From: Minisyncoccota bacterium
Lineage (GTDB): Bacteria > Patescibacteriota > Minisyncoccia > Phycocordibacterales > UBA5272
Direction of reading: 5' to 3'
DNA: 38,763 bases
Assembly (NCBI GenBank): GCA_018063165.1
Contig: JAGOQU010000007.1
Location: forward strand, 1 to 38,763
Positions 6,897 through 14,509 of the stretch are shown here, piece after piece. Numbering within the stretch: the first letter of the stretch is position 1; every line of letters begins with the position of its first letter. A program made the translations under genes and the position numbers. The notes beneath the pieces are model-generated. The model saw only the letters and a program-made list of their open reading frames with translations. It did no database searches and was not told the DNA's origin.

Positions 6897-9248
6897 ATGA
6901 AACATATAACAAGAAAGCAGGCTTTAACAGTAACACTTTTCTTTGTTTTTTCATTCGGGATTACGTATGCTTGTGGACCATATTTTCCTATTTTCTTCCA
7001 TACTCCAGAAACTATAAAAAAGTTATCCTTCTCAGAAATAGGATTAGATTTTTCTACACTTGATAGTAGTGATATCGTAATTCCTTCAGAAGATGTTGAT
7101 ATACGCACTTTGTATCCAATATACAGAAAAATAATTGGTAAACCTCTTTCATATCAAACAAAGAAGTCGCTGTACTATGTTGAGTCGGATACATCCTATT
7201 ATGATGAGAATTATAGCTATCCACCAGAGCCATCAAATGTTTGGGAAAAAGAAACGACAGGATCTGTCAGTGCATGGAGTAGAGAAAAATGGATCACTCT
7301 TTGTTTACCAGAAACATACGCTACTGCAAATATCGCACTTAAGACCAGAAAAGCCTCATACAGTAAGTCAGACCTTTCAGAATGGATATCTAATCAAAAC
7401 ATGGTTTTTGCATCCTGTGCTACAGCTGTACATCCTTCTGAAACAGTAACAAGAGAAGAGAATATTAAGTGGTATTCTCGTGTCGCTCTTTATGTAAAAA
7501 ATACAGCAAAAAAGGTTGCATCTTTCTTTAAAAAAGAAGAGAAAGTTGTTATTGTGAAGCAAGAGTGTGTAACAAAAGAATGTTTGTTTACTGTGAAATA
7601 TAAAGGAATGTTACAACAGGATTATGAGTACCAGCAAGCTGCTATTTCTTACTACACATTAGATTTTAATCTTGCTAGTAAACAATTCAAAGTAATTGCA
7701 GAAACAAAGAATCATCCATGGCAAGCATATGCGACATATACACTTGGTAGAGTCTACCTTTTCTTGGGTGACGAAACTAAGAAGAATGTAGAATACGACA
7801 AACAAGCAATGGACCAGTTCACAACTCTTATTTCTACAAATGTGTATAAGAATATTTCCAATGATCAACTGAAAGAATTGCGTATCAGTGCCGAAAATAC
7901 CATTAATCGTATTATGTACAAAAAAGATGAGCAGTTACTGGAGACAACAAATAAGGTGGAAGCTATAAGGGTGATACTTGATGATTTACAGAGTAAGAAT
8001 ATTCCTGATTCAATTTCTAGTCATACAGAATATGTACAGTGGTACTACGCTTGGACAGGGACATCAACACTTTCTTTTACTAAGAAAAAGTATCAAGATG
8101 CTAAGCAGACTGCGTGGCTACTTCCTCTAGTTAAGAATATTAAAAAATCAGATTCTATGTTTTCTGAAGTAGAGAAAGCTGTAGGTCAGATACCTGCTAA
8201 CTCTCCAGTGTATTGGACCGCTCACTATTATCTTATTAAGTCCTATGTAGATGCTGGAGATAAGGATACCGCTAATAAACTTTTGTCTCAGTTGCCAAAG
8301 ACAACAAACTCTCTTCTTTTTAATTACTTTGAAAATCTGAAAATGATGTCTACAGACAATCTTACAGATATGTATAAGTATTCTATTCGTTATGCAGTAA
8401 CGTCAGATTATATTTCTGATGGTCGTGATGATGCTAAGATAAAGCAAATACAATTCATTGATGATAAAGCTAAGGCTATTTTTGAACACATTCCACTTGA
8501 AAAGCAGGCAGAGATTTTCTCTAATGACGGAGTTCTTCCAAGTAGTCAGATGGAACTTATTCGTCTTACCATTTTTGTACGAGCAGTACTCTATGGAAAT
8601 TTTACTATAGCTGATCAAATGGCAACACTTATTTCTAACCATAACCAAAATATTGGTAATGACCTTAGGGAATATATGAATGCAAAGAATGCAGAGGATA
8701 AGAAATTTACTTCAGCACTCTTCATGCTTAAATATCCAGGTGCTGGTCTATGGTTTTACGATGATGCTGTTGTGAAAGTTCCTTACCAAACATTATCAAC
8801 TGCTATGATGTGGGAAGATAACCTAGTTACTTCATATAAGACTGTTTCTAACTATGATTACAACAGATGGGACTATTGTCAGCCATACAAATATGTAGAG
8901 GATTCAAATAGTTACGAAACTGTTTCTACTGACTTTAGAGAGTACGGTTATGATATTTCTTTTATGGAGACTCTTTTGTCTAAAAATGAAATAGCCTCAG
9001 CTATTACTCAGTCTAAGTTTATGTATGTTGTACCACCAAATTACTTCGCAGAAGTTGTTCTTTCATATGCAAAAGCACATCCAAAAGATGCACGTGTACC
9101 AGAAGCTCTTTCTCTTGCAACAAAAATGACAAAATACTCAACATGCAAGAATGATGACACATCAGGATACTCAAAGAAAATGTTTAAATTATTGCATGAC
9201 AAGTACCCAAATAGTATCTGGGCTAAACAGACAACTGTTTACTATTAA
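6897..9248 (+). CDS. Large exported TPR-like protein with CGPYFP mature start
   Basis: 783 aa. Residues 1-25 are a signal sequence (basic start, then TVTLFFVFSFGITYA) followed by Cys26 in CGPYFPIFF. Cys26 could be a lipidated residue, but TYA-C is a poor lipobox, so lipoprotein status is uncertain. Residues ~230-300 look like TPR helices (YYTLDFNLASKQFKVIAE, AYATYTLGRVYLFLGD), and similar helical pairs recur to the C-terminus (YAKAHPKDARVPEALSLATK). Partnership with the upstream DUF3142 gene (nine-base gap) suggests a shared extracytoplasmic function. Stop codon 9246-9248. No enzyme motif seen. Confidence 0.75.
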   Translation: MKHITRKQALTVTLFFVFSFGITYACGPYFPIFFHTPETIKKLSFSEIGLDFSTLDSSDIVIPSEDVDIRTLYPIYRKIIGKPLSYQTKKSLYYVESDTSYYDENYSYPPEPSNVWEKETTGSVSAWSREKWITLCLPETYATANIALKTRKASYSKSDLSEWISNQNMVFASCATAVHPSETVTREENIKWYSRVALYVKNTAKKVASFFKKEEKVVIVKQECVTKECLFTVKYKGMLQQDYEYQQAAISYYTLDFNLASKQFKVIAETKNHPWQAYATYTLGRVYLFLGDETKKNVEYDKQAMDQFTTLISTNVYKNISNDQLKELRISAENTINRIMYKKDEQLLETTNKVEAIRVILDDLQSKNIPDSISSHTEYVQWYYAWTGTSTLSFTKKKYQDAKQTAWLLPLVKNIKKSDSMFSEVEKAVGQIPANSPVYWTAHYYLIKSYVDAGDKDTANKLLSQLPKTTNSLLFNYFENLKMMSTDNLTDMYKYSIRYAVTSDYISDGRDDAKIKQIQFIDDKAKAIFEHIPLEKQAEIFSNDGVLPSSQMELIRLTIFVRAVLYGNFTIADQMATLISNHNQNIGNDLREYMNAKNAEDKKFTSALFMLKYPGAGLWFYDDAVVKVPYQTLSTAMMWEDNLVTSYKTVSNYDYNRWDYCQPYKYVEDSNSYETVSTDFREYGYDISFMETLLSKNEIASAITQSKFMYVVPPNYFAEVVLSYAKAHPKDARVPEALSLATKMTKYSTCKNDDTSGYSKKMFKLLHDKYPNSIWAKQTTVYY

Positions 9249-9374
9249 TATATTAGACCTATTTAATTAAATGAAATTAATTTTTTTCGACATTTATTGC
9301 ATGATGCACCATTATGGTATTGAATTAGAGTTCAACTGCCGGTAGGCTTGTATTAAAGAATTAACACAGAATAT

Positions 9375-9530
9375 ATGAAAATCGGACCAGAAAGGATAGA
9401 GGAATACAAGAAAATCTATAGAGAGATATACAATAAGGAGATAAGTGATACAAAAGCATATGAAGAACTACATGCACTAGTATGTCTTATGGATACCGTA
9501 TATAGACACCAGAATAAAGTGATACAATAA
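9375..9530 (+). CDS. Micro-protein, 51 aa, unknown function
   Basis: ATG at 9375, TAA at 9528-9530, ending four bases before the next start. The product begins MKIGPERIEEYKKIYREIYN and then has AYEELHALVCLMDTVYRH: two amphipathic helices, a pattern I recall from very short proteins in Candidate Phyla Radiation genomes. The tight spacing to the HAD-like gene implies one transcript. Function unknown. Confidence 0.55.
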   Translation: MKIGPERIEEYKKIYREIYNKEISDTKAYEELHALVCLMDTVYRHQNKVIQ

Positions 9531-9534
9531 GCAA

Positions 9535-9963
9535 ATGAACAATAGCTTACAAGCAGTGTATATTGATATAGATGGAACTATTCTAAATAAGAATGGGATA
9601 CCAGCGCACGGTGCTACTGAGCTTATACAATTCTGTGTTGAGAATTTTGATACCTATTGGCTTACGACACATTGTAAAGGAGATGCAGAAGTTACTATGA
9701 AGCATATAAAGAGATATTTCCCTGATGCTTCTCATCAGTATCTTGCAAAGATACAAGCTACTAACTGGGGAGCAATGAAAACAGATGCTCTAAACTTCTC
9801 TGAAGATTTTATTTGGTTTGATGATTACTTGATGCAGGCAGAGTTACAAGTGCTTGAAGATTACGGTGCAGAAAGTAACCATATTATGATTAACCTAGAA
9901 GAAAATCCTTACCAATTAGAAGAAATGCTTGAATATGTAAAGACTTTTAAACAAGATAAATAA
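9535..9963 (+). CDS. HAD-like hydrolase, small (142 aa)
   Basis: Motif I is DIDGT at residues ~11-15 (nucleophile Asp plus second Asp). Motif II is likely the Thr in YWLTTH (~41-46). Motif III would be Lys in GAMKTDAL. Motif IV is WFDDY (~94-98). All catalytic elements of a haloacid-dehalogenase phosphatase are therefore present in a minimal form without a large cap. Substrate cannot be inferred. Translationally close to the 51-aa gene upstream. Confidence 0.7.
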   Translation: MNNSLQAVYIDIDGTILNKNGIPAHGATELIQFCVENFDTYWLTTHCKGDAEVTMKHIKRYFPDASHQYLAKIQATNWGAMKTDALNFSEDFIWFDDYLMQAELQVLEDYGAESNHIMINLEENPYQLEEMLEYVKTFKQDK

Positions 9964-9975
9964 TTAGTTTTTTCT

Positions 9976-9984
9976 TGTTATACT
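9976..9984 (+). promoter_or_regulatory. Extended -10 promoter element (TGT TATACT)
   Basis: TGn-TATACT lies ten bases before the ATG at 9995. It is just downstream of the previous stop, so this gene has its own promoter. Confidence 0.5.
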
Positions 9985-9994
9985 TAAAAACACT

Positions 9995-11203
9995 ATGAAC
10001 GAAATTATTTGCCCACATTGTAAAAAAGCTTTTAAGGTTGATGAGGCTGGATTTGCTGATATTGTAAAACAGGTACGTGACCATCAGTTTGAAAAGGAAT
10101 TGCATGAGCATATTGATATGTTTGAAAAAGATAAAGTAAGTGCTATAAAACTTGCTGAAGCTACTATTACAAATACATTACAAAAGGATATTGCAAAGAA
10201 GGAATCTGAGTTAGCTGAAATGAAATCAAAAATTGAGAAAGCGGAACTTGAAAAAAAGATGGCTGTTAGTGAAGCTGTTACGAGAATCGAGAAGGAGAGG
10301 GATGAGATTACTCATGAGTTAAAAAATAAAGATACTGAGAAGCAGTTGCTTGAGGTCTCTTTACGAGAAAAATATGCAACTGAACTGAAGAGTAAAGATG
10401 ACATCATCAAGATGAAAGATGAGACAATTGTATTTTATAAGGATCACAAATTGAAATTGAGTACTAAGATGGTAGGTGAGACACTTGAACAGCACTGTGA
10501 AATAGAATTCAACAAGCTTCGTGCTACAGGATTTCAGAATGCATACTTTGAAAAGGATAACGATTCAAAGACAGGTAGTAAAGGTGATTATATTTATAAA
10601 GAACATGATGAGTCAGGTACTGAAATCATTTCTATTATGTTTGAGATGAAGAATGAGGGTGATGAAACTGCTACAAAGAAAAAGAATGAAGACTTTTTAC
10701 GTGAACTCGATAAAGACAGAAACGAAAAGGGGTGTGAATATGCAATCTTAGTTACATTACTCGAAGCAGATAATGAACTCTATAATTCTGGTATCGTAGA
10801 TGTGTCCTATAAATATCCAAAGATGTATGTTGTACGCCCGCAATTTTTTATTCCTATCATTACACTACTTCGTAATGCGTCGATGAATTCTCTTATATAC
10901 AAATCTGAACTTGCAGTTATAAAAAGTCAGAATATTGATGTTACTCATTTTGAAGATCAGTTAAATGACTTCCGTGATGACTTTGGACGTAACTATCGTC
11001 TTGCATCTGAAAAGTTTAAAAGTGCAATAGATAATATTGATAAGTCTATTGTTCAGCTTCAAAAAACAAAAGAAGCTCTCATTTCGTCAGAAAGTAACTT
11101 ACGTATAGCAAACGATAAAGCTGAAGATTTGACAGTTAAAAAACTAACAAGAAATAACCCTACAATGAAAGCAAAATTCGCAGAGATTTCTGATACAAAT
11201 TAA
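9995..11203 (+). CDS. DUF2130 coiled-coil protein with nuclease-like core
   Basis: 402 aa. It opens with [10 protein letters not shown] (Cys6, Cys9, half a zinc finger), followed by a long Glu/Lys-rich coiled coil (residues ~30-150). The DUF2130 core (~155-320) begins [17 protein letters not shown] and carries GDYIY (Asp198) and IMFEMKNE (Glu217-x-Lys219), an arrangement like the PD-(D/E)xK nucleases, then [13 protein letters not shown] second helical region closes the protein ([16 protein letters not shown]). The family is related in layout to RmuC-like proteins and is usually assigned to DNA metabolism; actual cleavage is not shown. Likely monocistronic, ending at a hairpin terminator. Confidence 0.8.
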   Translation: MNEIICPHCKKAFKVDEAGFADIVKQVRDHQFEKELHEHIDMFEKDKVSAIKLAEATITNTLQKDIAKKESELAEMKSKIEKAELEKKMAVSEAVTRIEKERDEITHELKNKDTEKQLLEVSLREKYATELKSKDDIIKMKDETIVFYKDHKLKLSTKMVGETLEQHCEIEFNKLRATGFQNAYFEKDNDSKTGSKGDYIYKEHDESGTEIISIMFEMKNEGDETATKKKNEDFLRELDKDRNEKGCEYAILVTLLEADNELYNSGIVDVSYKYPKMYVVRPQFFIPIITLLRNASMNSLIYKSELAVIKSQNIDVTHFEDQLNDFRDDFGRNYRLASEKFKSAIDNIDKSIVQLQKTKEALISSESNLRIANDKAEDLTVKKLTRNNPTMKAKFAEISDTN

Positions 11204-11252
11204 TTGTAAAATAATAATAAGATTATATACAAATGTATTTTTATACACTAAA

Positions 11253-11286
11253 AAAGTCATGTATCTTAGTTAAGATACATGACTTT
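11253..11286. terminator. Bidirectional hairpin terminator, 16-bp perfect stem
   Basis: Perfect 16-base inverted repeat (11253-11268 and 11271-11286) between two convergent genes. On the minus strand it is followed by a T-run, so it best serves the minus-strand gene. It can also end the DUF2130 transcript. Confidence 0.75.
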
Positions 11287-11312
11287 GTATTTGGTGTGGT
11301 TTATGTAAAACA

Positions 11313-11711
11313 TTAGATAATTTCAGAACATGCATAACCCCATCTTCCAACAAGATTTTCATCATTTCCGTGTTTATCCTCTTTTATGATTTCTGTTAAT
11401 ATAAAAGGAAAATGTATATGTGTACCACGATATACATTTCTTGAAGTATAGTGAATAACAAGCCCCTTATAATCGTGTTCAATAAGATAATCAATAAATC
11501 GTATTGATGCATCTGGTATTTGTATACCAAAGTAATGTTCGGCGATTGGGTTACTAATGGAAATCGCATCAAATTTTTTTGTACCAGTAAAAGCTTTTAT
11601 ACCACCTTCAATACAGGTTTCTGTATGTGTTTCAAAATGACGACTTTTCGCTTCTTCTTCCATGGCTTTAGCAAGAGCCTTTTTACTTTCGATAACAAGA
11701 ATTTGTAACAT
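11313..11711 (-). CDS. Receiver-like protein, 132 aa, unknown function
   Basis: The N-terminal half follows the pattern of a response-regulator receiver (MLQILVIESKKALAKAMEEE, then KFDAISISNP), but the phospho-acceptor Asp position at the end of strand 3 is Ser/Asn and the acidic pair after strand 1 is Glu-Ser. So it is at most a degenerate receiver, or one of the divergent receiver-like families; GLVIHYTSRNVYRG is compatible with the latter. A strong Shine-Dalgarno AAGGAG (complement of 11717-11722) sits five bases before the ATG, unlike most larger genes here. Fold assignment is tentative. Confidence 0.6.
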   Translation of the reverse strand: MLQILVIESKKALAKAMEEEAKSRHFETHTETCIEGGIKAFTGTKKFDAISISNPIAEHYFGIQIPDASIRFIDYLIEHDYKGLVIHYTSRNVYRGTHIHFPFILTEIIKEDKHGNDENLVGRWGYACSEII

Positions 11712-11716
11712 AATGA

Positions 11717-11722
11717 CTCCTT
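11717..11722 (-). promoter_or_regulatory. Strong Shine-Dalgarno AAGGAG
   Basis: AAGGAG on the minus strand, five bases before the ATG at 11711. It fixes the start of the receiver-like gene and contrasts with the leaderless layout of many neighbours. Confidence 0.7.
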
Positions 11723-11813
11723 TTTGTAAGCTAACGTACTTTTCTACATTAAATCATAACAGTATTTTTATTTTAAGTAAACTTTTGATAAACTATAGAT
11801 ATTATACTATTAT

Positions 11814-12194
11814 ATGCATTTAGAGTCAGTTCAGATATCGCATAATTTGCATACAGCCAAAAAACATACAATGATGAATATTGTATGGAAAGAAACAGTG
11901 CGGTCAGTTGTTTTTCTTTTTAAGGCTTTTAGGTATCTTGCGTTTTTAGTATTTCCTTTTTACATCATACGTGCTCTTTTTGAATTTATTATTGATTTAC
12001 AAGTCAAAATTGGAAGTAAGTCATATGCACTTTCTATGTTAAAAATACCATTAGCTGTGTATTGTTTTGGTACATTTTTGACACCATTACCTTCATATAT
12101 AGTGTATGTACTTGCTCTTTTGCCAAGTAAATCTGTGTTTCCTGTGCTTATTATAGCTATGGTTTTTGGATTTTTTAGGGCTATACTTATATAG
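11814..12194 (+). CDS. Small integral membrane protein, 126 aa
   Basis: A cytoplasmic-looking N-terminus of ~30 residues is followed by hydrophobic segments at ~33-62 (VVFLFKAFRYLAFLVFPFYI), ~76-95 and ~100-125 (YIVYVLALLP, VFPVLIIAMVFGFF). TATACT lies five bases before the ATG at 11814; a later double ATG at 11871 is an alternative start that would trim 19 residues. No family recognised. The next gene has its own promoter-like element. Confidence 0.55.
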   Translation: MHLESVQISHNLHTAKKHTMMNIVWKETVRSVVFLFKAFRYLAFLVFPFYIIRALFEFIIDLQVKIGSKSYALSMLKIPLAVYCFGTFLTPLPSYIVYVLALLPSKSVFPVLIIAMVFGFFRAILI

Positions 12195-12215
12195 CTTTCT
12201 AGATTGAAACTTTTT

Positions 12216-12224
12216 TGTTACACT
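12216..12224 (+). promoter_or_regulatory. Extended -10 promoter element (TGT TACACT)
   Basis: TGn-TACACT lies ten bases before the trhO start; a second TATACT (12229-12234) abuts the ATG itself and is too close to serve a leaderless start there. Confidence 0.4.
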
Positions 12225-12234
12225 TCTCTATACT

Positions 12235-13125
12235 ATGAAATATCAAGTACTTCTTTTTTATAAATACGTTACTATTACTAACCCAGAAGAATTAAAAGCT
12301 CACTCTTTTGCTCTTTGTGAAAAATATCATTTAACAGGGAGAGTTATTATTGCAGAAGAGGGTATTAATTATACGCTTGAAGGTCTTACAGAAGATACTG
12401 AAGATTTTGTGACAGAATTTTTGAAAGATGAAAGATTTAAAGATACACATATCAAGCGTAGTGAAGGTTTTGGAAAATCTTTTCCTCGTCTTTCTATTAA
12501 AATTAGAAAAGAAATTGTTGGAACACGTTTTCCTCAAGAAGTGGATCCTCGAATAAAAACAGGAAATCATCTCCCTGCTGAGGAGCTCAAAAAATGGTAT
12601 GAAGAAGAAAAAGATTTTGTGATTGTTGATATGAGGAATTCATATGAGTATGCTGTAGGACACTTTAAGGGTTCTGAGGATCTTGGAATGGCTGCATCAC
12701 GTGAACTTAAAGATACTGTAGAAAAATTAGAAAAAATAAAAGATAAAACTATAGTAACCGTATGTACCGGGGGTATTAAATGTGAAAAAATGTCAGCATA
12801 CCTTCTTCATAAAGGATTTAAGGATGTTCATCAATTATCTGGAGGTATACACACATACATGGAAAAGTTTCCAGCGCAAGATTTTTTGGGAACATTATAT
12901 ACATACGATGAAAGACTTGTTATGGATTTTGGTGGAGATAGAGAAATTGTTGGGCGATGTAAGAGATGTGATGCAAAGACAGAGAAGTTTCAAAATTGTG
13001 CTAATTCAGAATGTAATATGTTATTCCTTATTTGTGATGAGTGTGTCTCGTCAGAAGGACCAGGGTTCTGTAGTGAAAAGTGTGAACATTCAACAGCTCG
13101 CGTAGTTCAAAGAGTGAGAGCCTAA
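12235..13125 (+). CDS. trhO: tRNA uridine(34) hydroxylase TrhO (YceA/UPF0176, rhodanese family)
   Basis: 296 aa, near the usual length of the family. Layout: N-terminal acylphosphatase-like domain (MKYQVLLFYKYV, GRVIIAEEGINYTLEG), then a rhodanese domain with FVIVDMRNSYEYAVGHFKGS and the catalytic loop VCTGGIKCEK (Cys177), then a C-terminal Cys-rich zinc-binding part (CKRCDAK, CANSEC, CDECVS, CSEKCEH). TrhO makes 5-hydroxyuridine at the wobble position of tRNAs using oxygen, which affects decoding. Every expected motif is present, so the call is firm. It appears to be a single-gene unit. Confidence 0.93.
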   Translation: MKYQVLLFYKYVTITNPEELKAHSFALCEKYHLTGRVIIAEEGINYTLEGLTEDTEDFVTEFLKDERFKDTHIKRSEGFGKSFPRLSIKIRKEIVGTRFPQEVDPRIKTGNHLPAEELKKWYEEEKDFVIVDMRNSYEYAVGHFKGSEDLGMAASRELKDTVEKLEKIKDKTIVTVCTGGIKCEKMSAYLLHKGFKDVHQLSGGIHTYMEKFPAQDFLGTLYTYDERLVMDFGGDREIVGRCKRCDAKTEKFQNCANSECNMLFLICDECVSSEGPGFCSEKCEHSTARVVQRVRA

Positions 13126-13190
13126 ATAAGATTTTTTTACTTAGTTTTGTATTTAGTATAACTTTATACATTCTGTAAAGAGTTTTCTTG

Positions 13191-13199
13191 TGATACGAT
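13191..13199 (+). promoter_or_regulatory. Extended -10 promoter element (TGA TACGAT)
   Basis: Ends six bases before the ATG at 13206, predicting a leaderless transcript for the PrmC-like gene. Confidence 0.5.
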
Positions 13200-13205
13200 A
13201 GAGAT

Positions 13206-13955
13206 ATGAAATTTGAGAAGAAAGTAGAGGTGCTTCGTATAAAGAAACACAAAGGAAGAGAGACTGAAGAGTTCTTGCGTGATGTCATTGCAGTTGCTGA
13301 AGGAGAAGCGTTTGAATATATACTTGGAGAAGTGCTTTTTTGTGGAGCAAAGGTAGATCTTTCACTTAGACCTATGATTCCAAGATATGAAACAGAGTTC
13401 TGGGTGCGTCATGTTATAGAAGATATAAAAAAAATAGATACACGACAAGGATTAAGAATACTTGATTTATTTTCAGGATCTGGAAATGTTGGTCTTGCTA
13501 TGTTAAAAAATATTCCAGATTCAAATGTTGATTTTATTGAGTTTGATCCAAAATTAAATGAACAAATAGAAATCTCTGTATATAAAAATAATTTTGATAA
13601 ACATAGGGTAAAAGTAATAACAGGGGATACTTGGAATGGAGCTGAAGGGGTGTATGATTATATTTTTGCTGTACCACCGTATGTACCACCTGAACTCATG
13701 GAAGAAGTTATGAGTGAGCTTTCAGCTGAAACAGCTCTTTCATTTTTTGATAAAGAAGATGGATATTTTTATCATAAAGAAGTGCTTTCTAAAGGGATGT
13801 CATTTTTACAAGAAGGGGGTATATTATATTTAGAATTTGATATCACTCAACGTGAAGAGATAGAATATTTAGCACAAGAGTATGGTTGGAAAGAGTATTT
13901 CTTTTTGGAAGATCCCTATGAACATGAATGTGTTATTGCTTTAATGAAACACTAA
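13206..13955 (+). CDS. prmC: PrmC/HemK-like methyltransferase with altered NPPY motif
   Basis: 249 aa, shorter than typical PrmC (~280). The RPMIPRYETE segment (55-64) matches the PrmC hallmark that precedes the methyltransferase core. LRILDLFSGSGNVGLAML (83-100) is the SAM-binding motif I, FIEFDPK is motif II, and the substrate-binding motif reads AVPPYVPP (155-162) where the family has NPPY. PrmC methylates the Gln of the GGQ loop in release factors RF1/RF2, and the Asn of NPPY holds that Gln. Val156 therefore questions the substrate or activity. The rest of the fold is intact, with no frameshift. Either a retuned PrmC or a relative acting on another substrate. Confidence 0.75.
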   Translation: MKFEKKVEVLRIKKHKGRETEEFLRDVIAVAEGEAFEYILGEVLFCGAKVDLSLRPMIPRYETEFWVRHVIEDIKKIDTRQGLRILDLFSGSGNVGLAMLKNIPDSNVDFIEFDPKLNEQIEISVYKNNFDKHRVKVITGDTWNGAEGVYDYIFAVPPYVPPELMEEVMSELSAETALSFFDKEDGYFYHKEVLSKGMSFLQEGGILYLEFDITQREEIEYLAQEYGWKEYFFLEDPYEHECVIALMKH

Positions 13956-13972
13956 TTATTTTAAGGTGTAAA

Positions 13973-14006
13973 AAAAACCGTTATATTAAAAAATATAACG
14001 GTTTTT
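13973..14006. terminator. Bidirectional hairpin terminator, 15-bp stem
   Basis: Stems 13973-13987 and 13992-14006 with a four-base loop of A, flanked by A- and T-runs. It separates the convergent PrmC-like gene and the 111-aa gene, whose stop codon overlaps the stem. Confidence 0.8.
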
Positions 14007-14340
14007 ATTCTGAAGCGTATACCTGTGTTTCTGGTTTTTCTGAAAGAACAAGTGCAGTGAGAACAAGTCTAACTTCAGAAGGTAGTAACGAACGATCTAA
14101 ATCAATTTTTATCGCACCCGGATGCCCATAATGTATTGTTGATAATCCATCAATAGAGATTTTCCAGTGTGATGCATTAATTTTTCTACATTCACCATAA
14201 TACTCTTCTGTAGACCTAGTGATACATACTGCTCCATTTTTTGTATATACACCATATGTTAGAATTTCTGGTTCGGAATATTCTTCTGCATCACCTAGTA
14301 CTTTAAAAACATCTCCAAGTTTCCAAATAGTTGAGTGCAT
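14005..14340 (-). CDS. Hypothetical protein, 111 aa
   Basis: I use the ATG at 14340 (MHSTIWKLGDVFKVLG), preceded by a possible AGGTG ribosome site seven bases upstream; an ATG at 14367 would add nine residues. The product is mixed beta: LGDVFKVLGDAEEY, EILTYGVYTKNGAVCITR, HWKISIDGLSTIHYGHPGAI, ending in a helical stretch. It is predicted soluble with no known motif. The first part could be a small barrel-like domain, but I do not recognise it. The TAA stop lies inside the terminator hairpin. Confidence 0.55.
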   Translation of the reverse strand: MHSTIWKLGDVFKVLGDAEEYSEPEILTYGVYTKNGAVCITRSTEEYYGECRKINASHWKISIDGLSTIHYGHPGAIKIDLDRSLLPSEVRLVLTALVLSEKPETQVYASE

Positions 14341-14456
14341 ATATGTACACCTATATGATGAGAACAAAATCTACTGTACTTGATTTTATGACAGTTGTCA
14401 ATGTTGAGAACTGTTTAGTAAAGTTGTTTATACATAAAGACAGAAAGTGATTTTTG

Positions 14457-14465
14457 TGGTATAAT
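14457..14465 (+). promoter_or_regulatory. Extended -10 promoter element (TGG TATAAT)
   Basis: A consensus TATAAT with TGn, 44 bases before the uvrA start, so this gene would have a short leader. No SOS (LexA-like) palindrome was seen beside it. Confidence 0.6.
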
Positions 14466-14509
14466 TCTTTAGTTAAAAAGATCTCATTTATATACAACTC
14501 TAGTAACTT

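Noticed and set aside
7135-7449. Plus-strand 104-aa frame inside the large exported protein
   Set aside because: It is a different frame of a long, well-structured gene with no start signal of its own.
14340-14367. Longer start (ATG 14367) of the 111-aa minus-strand gene
   Set aside because: The ATG at 14340 has a nearby AGGTG and gives a more ordinary N-terminus; the extension is Cys/Tyr-rich and lacks a ribosome site.
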